Shown: in pieces, positions 9,218 through 18,792 of the stretch | Position numbering within the stretch: position 1 is the first letter of the stretch | How the letters are laid out: each line of letters begins with the position of its first letter | Source of the DNA: Filimonas sp. | GTDB taxonomy: Bacteria > Bacteroidota > Bacteroidia > Chitinophagales > Chitinophagaceae | Reading direction: 5' to 3' | DNA length: 64,000 nt | Assembly: GCA_017306865.1 (NCBI GenBank) | Contig: JAFKHH010000015.1 | Coordinates: 248,001 to 312,000 of the forward strand | Made by a program: the position numbers and the translations under genes | Notes under the pieces: model-generated | The model's input: only the letters and a program-made list of their open reading frames with translations | The model's database searches: none | Told to the model about the DNA's origin: nothing

Positions 9218-10741
9218 TTATTTCCCTTTTCTTGCTTTCAACTGCGCCAGGTACAGCGAAGCTGGCGTCAGTCCTTTTTTATTCTGTCCTTCCCAGATAC
9301 CTTCATTACGACCTTTAAAAGAACCTTCTTTCTTTTCTCCCTGTGTACCTATGCTGAAGTTGTTACCGGAAACCCAAGGCGCCTGTACTGCAGCGGCTTT
9401 TACATCACAGTTCCACAATACCTGGTTTACACCAGCCCAACCGTGTCCGCTACCCATGTAGCCACGGTCCTGCACATTTATCTCTCCATCTGTTTTTATA
9501 TTATCATACAGTGTACCTGTAGCCCAGCGGTGATGCGGGCCTATGTCCGCGTGTGTTCTCTTTGCCGAACAATTGAAAAACACATTCGGCCCCTTTACAC
9601 GTGCGCCGGTTACAAAATCATGTCTTGCATCCGTAGAGTAGCAATTCATAACCAGGTTCAGTTGTCCGTCATTGTTGAAAGAGTAGCGACGGCCACCAGT
9701 AATGACAGATTTGCCATCCAGGTATTTACAATCGGTAATGGTGAAAAACTTTGCATCATCATTCAGATGTACACAAGAGTAACCAAAATATTTAGCTGTT
9801 ACATTTCTTACCCATCCATTCTCTGCCTTATCAAATTCTACTGCAGTCCATCCATGATTTTCCGCTGTGTCACTCGTGTATTCAGATTCACAATACAGGT
9901 TTTCTACACCCACCTGTGCTATACGTCCCGGGAAAGTATATTTGAACAGTTCTCCGCCACCATACTTAGGCTCCATTGCCAGTACCACAGGTTCATTCAG
10001 GTACACCTTATTACCTTCTATTTTGGTGATCACCCTTTCATAACTAAGGTTGTATTCTTTTGCTGTCCATTGTTTCGTGCCTTTGCGTTCTACGATCTGA
10101 TCCATTTTCAGATCAGAAACCCATTGGTCAGTGCCCGGGCGATAAAGAATAACATTATCACCCACTTTAAATCCGTTGGCAGATGCAATGTTGAAAGAGA
10201 AAGTGCCCACAGGCACGTAGTCATCTGTGATCTTTATATGAGCGCCTGCTTCTTTGATAGAACCGCTACCGCTGATGTTGATCAGCGAACGCTGCGTAGT
10301 GCCGGTAGCAATAAGCCGCGTATCGTCACCCTCGCCTCTAAGCACAATACCACTTGTTTTAACTGTTATAGCACCGCCTATTTTATACGTTCCTTTCTTT
10401 AGTAAAATAGCGCCACGAAAACCATTCGCATCCGGTGTGCGTGCCGCTACCTCATCTATAGCTGCCTGTATTACCTGTTGACTGTTGTCGCCATCTGCGG
10501 AAATGGTTTTAACGACTGCAACATCGGGTATTGCTTTGTCGCCACCGAAGTAGCCCACACGGCTAAAATCGGGTATAGTATTACCTTTTTCATCTGCGGT
10601 ATAAGAGATCGTTCCGTCCGCATTGATATGCACAAATTTTGATTCCCATTCTTTAGGCGCATAGTAAAATGCTGAAAGGGTAAGTGCGGCAGCGCCGAGT
10701 AAAATAGGCGCGCTGCGCAAGAAAAATTTCCTGTATGACAT
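9218..10741 (-). CDS. Exported right-handed beta-helix protein, pectate-lyase-like
   Basis: A 507-residue protein with an N-terminal hydrophobic anchor or signal (SAPILLGAAALTLSAFYYA). The segment DNSQQVIQAAIDEVAA followed by FRGAILLKKGTYKIGGAITV and GIVLRGEGDDTRLIA is the classic opening of a pectate-lyase-superfamily beta-helix. Repeating short strands with Asn and Gly follow. It probably acts on an acidic polysaccharide as a lyase or glycosidase, which would feed the adjacent GH105 enzyme. Catalytic residues cannot be assigned from sequence alone. A 319-codon open frame on the opposite strand is a coding shadow. Confidence 0.75.
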   Translation of the reverse strand: MSYRKFFLRSAPILLGAAALTLSAFYYAPKEWESKFVHINADGTISYTADEKGNTIPDFSRVGYFGGDKAIPDVAVVKTISADGDNSQQVIQAAIDEVAARTPDANGFRGAILLKKGTYKIGGAITVKTSGIVLRGEGDDTRLIATGTTQRSLINISGSGSIKEAGAHIKITDDYVPVGTFSFNIASANGFKVGDNVILYRPGTDQWVSDLKMDQIVERKGTKQWTAKEYNLSYERVITKIEGNKVYLNEPVVLAMEPKYGGGELFKYTFPGRIAQVGVENLYCESEYTSDTAENHGWTAVEFDKAENGWVRNVTAKYFGYSCVHLNDDAKFFTITDCKYLDGKSVITGGRRYSFNNDGQLNLVMNCYSTDARHDFVTGARVKGPNVFFNCSAKRTHADIGPHHRWATGTLYDNIKTDGEINVQDRGYMGSGHGWAGVNQVLWNCDVKAAAVQAPWVSGNNFSIGTQGEKKEGSFKGRNEGIWEGQNKKGLTPASLYLAQLKARKGK

Positions 10742-11267
10742 AGCAAGTTGTATTTATTAAGCCTTGGGGCAATGATGAAATGTGGGCATTGGACAAGAGA
10801 CTGATTGTATTGTTTAATCTGCCCGGCCAATTATGTTCCAATTTCAAATTAAAAATCTCAAATCTCAAATTCCTTTGTTTAACTTGACAGAATAGCTGAA
10901 TGTTTTGCTAATCCGAGCAATTCAGGATAGGAAAAAACTTAGTCTATTGCAGTAAGGTTTGATTGCCGTTTGGATTGCTATATGAACTGATGTCATTTCT
11001 TCTCTTTGTATGGTGAATGTTTTATCTGGTAGAACCATACTGTTTAGCTTGTGTTTATGGTAAATAACGCATCTGTGTTATTGAAATATTGTATTCCGCC
11101 TGTTGTAGAAAACTAAACAGACCAGGAATATGTAGCCATTGGCTGTTTCAATAACATGGCATAAACAAGTGCAGTCTTGTTATGCTTCCGAAGGGAGCGG
11201 GCAGTAGTGTAGTTGTTTTTTGTGGAATAATAAATACTTATTTTGATATTAATAAGGCGCTCTATTA
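10742..11267. promoter_or_regulatory. Divergent intergenic region of the lyase and six-hairpin genes
   Basis: 526 bases separate two divergently transcribed genes, so promoters for both must lie here. AATAAC (11063-11068) and GTTATT (11077-11082) form an inverted pair. GTTATTGAAA (11077-11086) is mirrored by TTTCAATAAC (11146-11155). These could be regulator sites or DNA-structure elements. At 10838-10873 there is a CTCAAATCTCAAATTC-type repeat word. No open frame here looks coding. Confidence 0.35.
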
Positions 11268-11285
11268 ATGCGCCGGTTATACATT

Positions 11286-12452
11286 ATGATCCGATATTTT
11301 TTTGCAGCAACAGCATTATTAAGTGCATCATTTGTAAATGCACAACAGAGCCGGTGGGCTATCCAGCCGGATGGAAGTATTCAATGGAATATCCAGGGAC
11401 GTTTGCCTCACGCAGACCACATAGAAATGAGCGGGCAAAAAGTATCTTACTGGTTACAGTATGAAGTGGACACAGCGAAAGCACCACATATTACAAGAAC
11501 GATCGTATTTCCAACTTTCAGATTGCAACCCAATAAGACATCAAGCTCTATGATGTACACGGTGACTGATGGGGAAATGCCGCGCGTGTTTATCAATGAT
11601 AAATTATTCAAGGCCGGTATTTACAATGGCGGCCCGTCTAATGATCAGCCGGAGCAGGTAGTTGCTATTCGTCACAAAGGCATTATGCAGGTGGAAAGTG
11701 TTGCAGGCAAGGATAAAAGTATTTCATTGAAGCGCACTTATTTCCCATCTGTAGAAAAACCTATGGCACTGGAAAAATGGGTGTTTGTAAATAATGGTAA
11801 ACAGCCTGTAAAGATTGAAATGGAAACGGTCAATAAGGAGACCCGTCCATCGGTAGAACGGGCTATTAATGGGCCATTACGTTTCTTACTGACGAGCGTA
11901 AATGCAGGCGAGCGAAACGTACAGCCAGGCGATTCTGCTGTTTTTACAATAGCATTTGAAGCACTGCGTGGTACTGAATCTCCCTATGCAGTAAATGTAC
12001 AACAGGAAGAGCAGGAGCGAAAGCGCCGTATTGATGGCATATTGTCTCTACTACAACTGGAAACACCTGATACATTACTAAATACAGCTTTTGCCTTTGC
12101 TAAGATCCGTGCAACAGAAAGCATTTACCTTACGAAAGGAGGCTTTATGCATGGACCGGGCGGCTTACGCTATTATGCTGCTATATGGGCAAATGACCAG
12201 GCGGAATATGTAAACCCATTCTTTGCTTTTTTAGGAGATGATGTAGGTGTTAAATCTGCCATGAACGCATATCGTTGGTTTGCGAAATATATGAATGCTG
12301 ACTACAAGCCTATACCTAGCTCTATAGTGGCGGAAGGAGATGGTGTGTGGCAAGGTGCAAAAGACAGGGGAGATATGGCAATGATCGCCTATGGTGCAGG
12401 CCGCTTTTCGCTTGCCTACGGCAATGAAGACTCAGCACGTTATGGCCTTTGA
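11286..12452 (+). pseudogene. Six-hairpin glycosidase-like protein, N-terminal part (frameshifted)
   Basis: The frame encodes signal peptide MIRYFFAATALLSASFVNAQ, a beta-rich N-terminal domain, then the start of an alpha/alpha toroid (GGFMHGPGGLRYYAAIWAN, SIVAEGDGVWQGAKDRGD). It stops at TGA 12450-12452 after GNEDSAR. The continuation (LWPLIEWSLEYLHRKLN) is found in another frame from 12440. Restoring one base near 12439 joins the two into about 675 residues with no gap in the fold. An ATG at 11268 in the same frame is an alternative start. The GH family is not identified. Either a real inactivating deletion or a sequencing error would explain it. Confidence 0.75.
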
Positions 12453-13306
12453 TAGAATGGAGCCTCGAATATCTGCACAGAAAATTAAATGCAGAAGGTG
12501 TAGTGCTGTCTAATAGTGATGAACTGGAAGGACGTTTCCCCGCAGGTGATGCTAACTTAAATACAAGCTCATTGTATTACGATGCCTTGCGTTCTGCTGT
12601 ATTGTTGGGTAAACTGTTGGGCAAGCCAAAAACACAAACAGATTTGTACACAAAACAGGCAGATTCATTACGTATCAATATCGATAAATTCTTTGGCGCA
12701 ACAATAGACGGCTTTAATACTTATCGCTATTACAATGGCAATACCGTATTGCGTGCATGGATCACTACACCGCTAACGGTAGACCTCTTTGATCGTAAAC
12801 AAGGTACAATAGAAGCATTGTTCTCTCCACGTTTATGGACAGAAGATGGCCTTGCTACACAAGCAGGTGATAAAACATTCTGGGACCGTTCTACACTGTA
12901 TGGTTTGCGTGGCGCCTTAGCAGCAGGAGAGACAGGTAAAGCAATGCACTTCCTGGAATACTATTCAGAACGCAGACTGTTGGGCGAGCATGTGCCATAC
13001 CCGGTAGAAGCGTACCCGGAAGGTAACCAGCGTCATTTATCTGCTGAGAGTGGTTTGTACTGCCGCATTTTTACCGAAGGTATGTTTGGTATGCGCCCGG
13101 CTGGTTTCCGTTCATTTAACTGTACACCGCGCTTGCCTGCGGGTTGGAATAAAATGGCTTTGAAAAATATTCATGCTTTTGGTAGTGTATTTGACCTGAC
13201 CGTAACAAAAGCAGACAAAGGAAAACTGGATATAGTAGTACGCAATGGTAATGCAGAAAAGAAATACAGCGTGAAGGAAGGTGGAAGCGTGGTCTGCCAG
13301 TTGTAA
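12440..13306 (+). pseudogene. Six-hairpin glycosidase-like protein, C-terminal part
   Basis: Continuation of the preceding gene in the -1 frame, beginning LWPLIEWSLEYLHRKL and running through toroid helices (LRAWITTPLTVDLFDRKQG, DRSTLYGLRGALAAGE), a loop with EHVPYPVEAYPEGNQRHLS, and a C-terminal beta domain (FDLTVTKADKGKLDIVVRNG). Independent translation would have to start at a TTG near 12449 with no credible ribosome site. It is therefore read as half of one split gene, not as a separate one. Confidence 0.75.
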
Positions 13307-13310
13307 ATAT

Positions 13311-13505
13311 GTACGATGTTAGATGTATGATGTAATAGTTGTGAGTTTGGGGTACTTTGGGTAAGCCTCTGTGTTCTTTGCGTATTCTTTGCGTTCTCTG
13401 CGATAGAAAAAAGTAACGCAAAGAACACAGAGATTTCGCAGAGGACGCAAAGGAATTTGTAAATATAATTCCGCGTATTCTGTGTTTTCCGCGAGCGTTT
13501 TTTCT
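13311..13505 (+). repeat. Composite intergenic element E1, copy b
   Basis: It begins 4 bases after the stop of the six-hairpin gene. The order is GTACGATGTTAGATG word, GTTGTGAGTTTGGGGTAC, CTCTGTGTTCTTTGCGT, CTCTGCGATAGAAAA, ACGCAAAGAACACAGAG, GTGTTTTCCGCGAG. The 17-nt arms 13367-13383 and 13416-13432 are exact reverse complements. It matches copies at 8925-9211 (inverted) and 14480-14690. Confidence 0.85.
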
Positions 13506-13575
13506 GTGTTTATGTGGTTGTCTCTTTTTCATTTCTCTCGATCGTCCCTATGATATACTGCGTTTTCGCTAAATC

Positions 13576-13583
13576 TAAATTTG
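13576..13583 (+). promoter_or_regulatory. Candidate Bacteroidota -7 element
   Basis: TAAATTTG matches TAnnTTTG and sits 7 bases before the ATG of the jelly-roll lipoprotein gene. This spacing implies a very short leader. Confidence 0.35.
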
Positions 13584-13590
13584 AATAACG

Positions 13591-14472
13591 ATGAAAATGC
13601 AATCATTAGCTGCGATCATGCTACTAGCTGCATGTAGCAAAAATGGTGCGCCCGGCACTGCAATCTCTACTCCGGGGCTTGTTACTACAAACAGTACTGT
13701 TGCCACTGCAACACTGGCCACCAGCGGTGGCACGTTGCTTGCTGCCAATGGGCCGGGCAACACGTATGAGCTGATCAACCAGGTATTGGGCGGTACCGCC
13801 TATGAAGTACCGGACTGTAGCCATACCAGTTTTGGCAGGCACATATCAGAAGTGTTTGACAGCACACTGAATGAAAATGTATTTGTATTTACCATTCATG
13901 CAACGCCGGACAATGACCGTTGCGTAAACACCGACCGTCAGCGTAACGAAATTAAAACGTATGGCCCGTCACCGGACAGCCTGAAAGGCCAGTTGAATGA
14001 AACGGTGTTGTACACCTGGAAATTTAAACTGGATGCAGGTTTTCAGCCTTCACCAAGTTTTACGCACATCCACCAGATCAAAGCAGGTGATGGCGATGAT
14101 GGCGCTCCGCTAATCACCATTTCACCGAGGTATGGATCACCGGACAAACTGGAAATCATCCACACTTCAGGATCGTCTTCTACAACTTTAGGTAAGGTGA
14201 AGATAGTTGACCTTGCACCATTTAAAGGTACATGGGTAGAAGTAACGGAAACGGTTACGTATAAAACAGCAGGTAGTTATGCTATCACGATCAAGCGCAT
14301 TAGTGATGGTGCTACACTCTTAAGCTACAGCAATAGTAATATTGATATGTGGCGCACGGGCACCAGCTTTTGCCGTCCTAAATGGGGTATCTATCGCAGC
14401 CTGAACAATGTCTCTTACCTGCGTGATGAAAATGTGCGCTTCGCAGATTTTTATATTAAGGAGAACCCGTAG
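13591..14472 (+). CDS. Jelly-roll lipoprotein, possible polysaccharide lyase
   Basis: A 293-residue lipoprotein: MKMQSLAAIMLLAACSKNG carries a lipobox with Cys at about residue 15. The mature part is beta-rich with conserved-looking blocks RHISEVFDSTL, DRCVNTDRQRNEIKTYG, FTHIHQIKAGDGDDGAP and FCRPKWGIYRSL. These resemble the concave face of jelly-roll polysaccharide lyases, where Arg, His, Gln and Tyr residues bind and cleave uronic substrates. The exact PL family is not assigned. It sits in the carbohydrate cluster downstream of the glycosidase genes. A concanavalin-type binding protein is the alternative. Confidence 0.55.
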   Translation: MKMQSLAAIMLLAACSKNGAPGTAISTPGLVTTNSTVATATLATSGGTLLAANGPGNTYELINQVLGGTAYEVPDCSHTSFGRHISEVFDSTLNENVFVFTIHATPDNDRCVNTDRQRNEIKTYGPSPDSLKGQLNETVLYTWKFKLDAGFQPSPSFTHIHQIKAGDGDDGAPLITISPRYGSPDKLEIIHTSGSSSTTLGKVKIVDLAPFKGTWVEVTETVTYKTAGSYAITIKRISDGATLLSYSNSNIDMWRTGTSFCRPKWGIYRSLNNVSYLRDENVRFADFYIKENP

Positions 14473-14479
14473 AGGGAAT

Positions 14480-14727
14480 GTATGATGTTAGATGTACGAT
14501 GTAATGGAAATGTGGGTGTTGAGTAGGTAGTTGTGAGTTTGGGATACTTTGGGTAAGTCTCTGCGTTCTTTGCGTTCTCTGCGATAGAAGAAAGTAACGC
14601 AAAGTGCACAGAGGATACGCAGAGGACACAAAGGAAGTAATAAATACAATTCTGCGTTTCCTGCGAGAAATACACTTTGTATCACAGAACCTTTACACCA
14701 CATTACATCGTACATCTGACATCGTAC
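14480..14727 (+). repeat. Composite intergenic element E1, copy c, with closing inverted word
   Basis: It begins 8 bases after the stop of the jelly-roll gene with GTATGATGTTAGATGTACG. It carries the same GTTGTGAGTTTGGGATAC, CTCTGCGTTCTTTGCGT and CTGCGATAGAAGAAAG modules as copy b, with more drift in the hairpin arms. An inverted ACATCGTACATCTGACATCG word at 14701-14727 ends 8 bases from the stop of the minus-strand helicase gene. Confidence 0.8.
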
Positions 14728-14734
14728 ATATCTC

Positions 14735-16939
14735 TCATATTTCCATAAAATAACTCGCTGCTCTTATTTCTGCGAAGCTGTAAGTGTCACCCAGCTTATT
14801 GCGGATAGCGGAGAATGTTTTGTCTTCGCTGCTGGCGATCATATCTATAATGCGTTCCATCTTTTCTTTTGACACAAATAGATCCACCTTTACCTCGCCG
14901 GTCTTAATGTATTGCATCAGGTGCGTTTCTACGGTGCCTTTGGCAAGGCTGCGCAGCTCTGCTATTTCATCTATGGCTTTCCCTTCCTGGTATAGTTGCA
15001 GACTGATGGCGCTGCTCTTTTCTTTAACCGGTTTTTCTACAGGAATATCATCTGTACTGTTTATGCTGATATGCGGGTGCCGCGCCTGTGCAGCCTGTAT
15101 AAGAATGTCTGCTGTAGAGGCTTTTTCTGCAAGGCCTTTTGCAATTGCATTTGCCTGCAACAGATCGCGTTTCTTTCCCTCAAACAATGCCTTTAGTTCA
15201 GTAAGGCTTTTCAGGTAAGAGCGTACGCTTCTTTTAATCTTGTATTCGTTGTAATGCGCAGTATAGAGCGGTAATATTTCATCTGTTATCTGCGCAGAAA
15301 AATAATTTACTGCTGCTGCTACACGTTCTTGTAACTTACTATAATCGCCGTTTGCAGATGCAGCCAATTGCTGCAATTGTTTCTGAAATGATTCGGCTGT
15401 TTCGTTCAGCTTTATACACTTATTCACAAACGCCAGCGACCATTCTACGGCTGTTGTCTTATCCTCCAGCTCACGCTCGCGATAGTCTGCATGATGTTTT
15501 CTCACATCAGCAACCAGTGCAGAGAAAGAGAATAAGTGAGATATCTTGTCGGATAAATATTTGTACTGATGGCCTTGCAACTCTGCAGAAAGTGTTTCTT
15601 CCGGTAATTGCTGATCATAAAACTCCAGTACGCGATCATCGGTAGAGATGGCATCGCTATTAATAGGAGAGTGCAGCACCAACCCGTTAAGGGATGTTAA
15701 CCGGCTTAATGCCACATATACCTGTCCTGCGGCAAATGCTTTACCCGCATCTACAATCGCTCTTTCAAACGTCAGTCCCTGGCTTTTATGTATGGTAATA
15801 GCCCATGCCAGGCGTACAGGATATTGCTTGAAACTACCCAACTCTTCTTCTTCTATTTTTTCTTCCGCCTCATTGTATTTATAACGCACATTTTTCCATT
15901 CCTCTTTTTCTATTTTAAACTCATCGTCGCTGCCGGGGAAGGTGATGTAAATATCATTTTCAGCTATACGGCTTATCTGGCCTATTTTACCGTTGTAGTA
16001 TCTTCTTATTTCACCTTTATCATTCTTGATAAACATGATCTGCGCACCTTCCTTCAGGTAAAGGTCTTTTTCTGCCGGAGCAGCCTTCTCGTTAAAATCG
16101 CCTGTTATCTCAGCCGTGTATTGAAACTGTCGCCCCGGTAGTTCTGCCAGTGCTTTGGTATTTATTTCATCCGCTTTATAGTTATGCGTACTTAGGAGTA
16201 TATAGTTATCCTCACGCTTTGCCTTGAAGCCCGGTTTATAATATTGCTGTAACAAACGCAGGTCGTCATCCGTAACCGTACTGTTGCGTACATTATTCAG
16301 TAAGTCAATAAACACATCATCGCTTTGGCGATAGATCTTTTTCAGTTCTATCACCAGCGGTTGCGTTACCTGCATTACCTGCGCGTCAAAGAAAAAAGGG
16401 CTTTTATAATACCTGCCCAGTATGCTCCATTCATCATCTGCAACTACGGGTGGCAACTGGAAGAGATCGCCAATATACAGCACCTGCACACCGCCAAATG
16501 GTTCATACATGCGCTTGCGGAAGTGGCGCAATATCAGGTCTACTGCATCCAGCATATCTGCACGCACCATCGACACCTCATCAATTACCAGTAGTTCCAG
16601 TTCCTGTAACAATTTTCTCTTGTTACTGTTGAAACGGATATTTTTAAATAGGCTATGCTGATCCGTTACCTCACTGTTAGATTCAAAACCTCTCTTAGTA
16701 CCCGGTATGAACGGGCCAAACGGCAGTTGAAAAAAAGAATGGATCGTTACACCTCCCGCATTAATTGCGGCTACACCTGTAGGCGCTACAACCACTGCAT
16801 TCTTTTGCGTAGAAGACTGTATCTTCTTCAGGAAAGTAGTTTTACCTGTACCTGCGCGCCCTGTGAGAAAAATATGCCGGTTCGTATGATTTACATACGA
16901 CTCAGCCAGCTCAAATAAAGTGTTCCTGTTAGCATTCAT
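14735..16939 (-). CDS. PIF1/RecD2-like helicase with C-terminal HTH domain
   Basis: A 734-residue superfamily 1 ATPase. Walker A is GRAGTGKTT at residues 27-35, followed by VVVAPTGVAAINAGG. Walker B is LLVIDEVSMVRADML. The helicase C-terminal half has the typical VRLAWAITIHKSQGLTFERA and VYVALSRLTSLNGLVL blocks. About 100 residues at the end include an HTH-like segment (AIDEIAELRSLAKGTVETHL), a tail common in Bacteroidota members. It is expected to unwind DNA, perhaps at G-quadruplexes or stalled forks; the specific role is inferred from the family only. It is transcribed alone. Confidence 0.88.
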   Translation of the reverse strand: MNANRNTLFELAESYVNHTNRHIFLTGRAGTGKTTFLKKIQSSTQKNAVVVAPTGVAAINAGGVTIHSFFQLPFGPFIPGTKRGFESNSEVTDQHSLFKNIRFNSNKRKLLQELELLVIDEVSMVRADMLDAVDLILRHFRKRMYEPFGGVQVLYIGDLFQLPPVVADDEWSILGRYYKSPFFFDAQVMQVTQPLVIELKKIYRQSDDVFIDLLNNVRNSTVTDDDLRLLQQYYKPGFKAKREDNYILLSTHNYKADEINTKALAELPGRQFQYTAEITGDFNEKAAPAEKDLYLKEGAQIMFIKNDKGEIRRYYNGKIGQISRIAENDIYITFPGSDDEFKIEKEEWKNVRYKYNEAEEKIEEEELGSFKQYPVRLAWAITIHKSQGLTFERAIVDAGKAFAAGQVYVALSRLTSLNGLVLHSPINSDAISTDDRVLEFYDQQLPEETLSAELQGHQYKYLSDKISHLFSFSALVADVRKHHADYRERELEDKTTAVEWSLAFVNKCIKLNETAESFQKQLQQLAASANGDYSKLQERVAAAVNYFSAQITDEILPLYTAHYNEYKIKRSVRSYLKSLTELKALFEGKKRDLLQANAIAKGLAEKASTADILIQAAQARHPHISINSTDDIPVEKPVKEKSSAISLQLYQEGKAIDEIAELRSLAKGTVETHLMQYIKTGEVKVDLFVSKEKMERIIDMIASSEDKTFSAIRNKLGDTYSFAEIRAASYFMEI

Positions 16940-16963
16940 GCGATATGGGTTGCCTTAATCCCG

Positions 16964-16971
16964 CAAAAGTA
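16964..16971 (-). promoter_or_regulatory. Candidate -7 element for the helicase gene
   Basis: On the minus strand the sequence reads TACTTTTG, matching TAnnTTTG, 24 bases before the helicase ATG. Confidence 0.45.
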
Positions 16972-16984
16972 AAGATTTAATAGC

Positions 16985-17570
16985 GGTATTGTTTAATAGT
17001 TGCATGGTTACATAGTTGAATTGTTGAATAACCAGATAGTCAAATCGTCAATAAAGCTGGCTGGTTCGTCAGTCGTGAGACGGCAATCGTGAATGGGCTG
17101 TCGCCAAATAGAGAATGCCACCAAGGCACGAAAACAGCAACGCGCATCAAGAAGTTTCATGCAGAGCCGCACATATATCGCAAAGGCTGGAAAGACTTAA
17201 AAGCACTCAAGAAATACGAAGTATTTCCTTCTATGTGGTCTATTGTGTCCCTCCGAAGCAGTAAACAAAAGATTACTTATGTTGCCGGAATTTTTCTGCA
17301 CTCATACAACGATGCTATTTCAAGCCAAATTTATTGGAGCGAGCTAACTGCCACCTATGTGTTTAAAAAAACTCCTACGTGTTCAATCGTCAATAAAGCT
17401 GGCAGGCTCGTCAATCGTGAGACGGTAATCGTGAATGGGCTTATTCACAATTGACAACTCACCACTCACGCCTTTATTCACGATTGCCGTCTCACGATTC
17501 ACGAATGTGTTCTTCGCATAAAACAATATAACCATTGAACCATATAACAATTAAACAATTAACCCATATT
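16985..17570. repeat. Nested inverted intergenic repeats with a diverged D-type element
   Basis: About 600 bases without a convincing gene. Outer words TTGTTTAATAGTTGCATGG (from 16987) and CCATATAACAATTAAACAAT (to about 17562) are inverted mates. Inside them lie GTGAGACGGCAATCGTGAAT words at about 17074 and 17419 and their inverted forms to about 17503. The centre (about 17190-17260) resembles the elements at 23136-23720. It keeps a hairpin GAAATAC-GAA-GTATTTC at 17211-17227 and the word CTATTGTGTCCCTCCGAAG. An open frame of 121 codons here is repeat DNA. Confidence 0.7.
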
Positions 17571-17589
17571 TCTTAATTTGCCGCCTTCT

Positions 17590-18792
17590 ATGTGGAATAG
17601 TACAGTTCAGGTTTACAAAAATGCATACAGCGGCCTATCGCGGCATACATGGTGTTTATCCATCGTTATGCTCATCAACCGTATGGGAACCATGGTTGTA
17701 CCTTTTATGACCATTTATGCCACGCAAAAGTTACATTTCTCGTTAGGGCAGGCAGGTATCATTATGGCACTCTTTGGCATTGGCGCTATTGCAGGCGCAT
17801 TCCTGGGTGGCAAGATCACGGATAAGTATGGTTTTTATTCCTTGCAAATAGGCGCCTTACTCAGTGGAGGGCTTTTGTTTATACTTATTGGTTTTTTGCG
17901 GACATTTCCCACGCTCAGCGTAGGTGTATTTGTATTAAGTCTCTGCAATGAAGCCTTTCGCCCGGCTAATTCTACTGCTATTGCGCATTATAGCTCTCCG
18001 GAAAACAGGACGCGTTCTTATTCCCTCAACCGGTTCTTCGTTAATCTTGGCTGGTCATGTGGCGGCGCATTAGGCGGCTTTCTTGCAGGGCACAATTATC
18101 ACTTATTGTTTTGGGTAGATGGGTTCACCAACATTTTTGCAGCATTGTTGATGCTGAAGATACTGCCACGGGTTAAACATGAAAAAAAAAGCCGGCAGCA
18201 GGTGGAAGAGGCAAAGGCCGCATCCCCTTACAAAGACAAAATATATGTGTCGTTTATTGTATTGGTTACACTCTTTGCTACTTGTTTTCTGCAATTGTTC
18301 GGCATGCAACCGGTCTATTTAAAATCTGCATGGGGGGTAAGTGAGCAGCAAATAGGTATTCTAATGGCAGAGAATGGCCTCATTATCGCATTTGTAGAAA
18401 TGATCCTGGTATATAAGATAGAAGGTAAAAAGCCCGGCCTTTTTTATATTACGAATGGCATTTTTCTCATAGGGATCGCCTACGTATTGCTAAATCTGCT
18501 ACCACATCTTTTTATAGTTGCTGTAATCACAACGGCGCTCATTACCATGGGAGAGATCTTGTGCCTCCCTTTTATGAATAGTTACTGGATCTCCCGCACA
18601 CAACCCGGTAACCGGGGTAGCTATGCCGCACTTTATACGATAGCCTGGTCGTCTGCGCAAATTCTGGCGCCGTCCCTGGGCTCACAGACAGCTCAGCATT
18701 TCGGTTTTACTACCTTGTGGTGGATTGTAAGTGGTATGTGTGGGTTGATTGTCGGCGGTTTTTTAATTTTAAGGAAATTAGATACGAAATGA
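17590..18792 (+). CDS. MFS transporter
   Basis: A 400-residue membrane protein with about 12 hydrophobic segments. The first half shows the family pattern: MLINRMGTMVVPFMTIYATQ, then LGGKITDKYGFYSLQIGA, matching the G-x-x-x-D-K/R loop between helices 2 and 3. A charged cytoplasmic loop (KHEKKSRQQVEEAK) splits the halves. Substrate cannot be predicted. The ATG at 17590 is preferred over an upstream TTG. The stop overlaps the next start as ATGA, so translation of the two is probably coupled. Confidence 0.85.
   Translation: MWNSTVQVYKNAYSGLSRHTWCLSIVMLINRMGTMVVPFMTIYATQKLHFSLGQAGIIMALFGIGAIAGAFLGGKITDKYGFYSLQIGALLSGGLLFILIGFLRTFPTLSVGVFVLSLCNEAFRPANSTAIAHYSSPENRTRSYSLNRFFVNLGWSCGGALGGFLAGHNYHLLFWVDGFTNIFAALLMLKILPRVKHEKKSRQQVEEAKAASPYKDKIYVSFIVLVTLFATCFLQLFGMQPVYLKSAWGVSEQQIGILMAENGLIIAFVEMILVYKIEGKKPGLFYITNGIFLIGIAYVLLNLLPHLFIVAVITTALITMGEILCLPFMNSYWISRTQPGNRGSYAALYTIAWSSAQILAPSLGSQTAQHFGFTTLWWIVSGMCGLIVGGFLILRKLDTK

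Noticed and set aside
9443-10402. 319-codon open frame on the plus strand
   Set aside because: It is opposite the beta-helix gene, lacks protein-like composition (many Cys, Ile and Tyr in clusters) and disappears as a candidate once the minus-strand gene is accepted.
12444-12452. CTT-TGA at the end of the first glycosidase half resembles the RF2-type +1 frameshift site
   Set aside because: A +1 shift there leads to a frame that does not continue the protein; the downstream half is in the -1 frame, so programmed +1 frameshifting cannot join them.
17089-17454. 121-codon open frame starting MNGLSPNRECHQGTK
   Set aside because: It lies entirely within nested intergenic repeats, its ends are repeat words, and it has no family resemblance or ribosome site.
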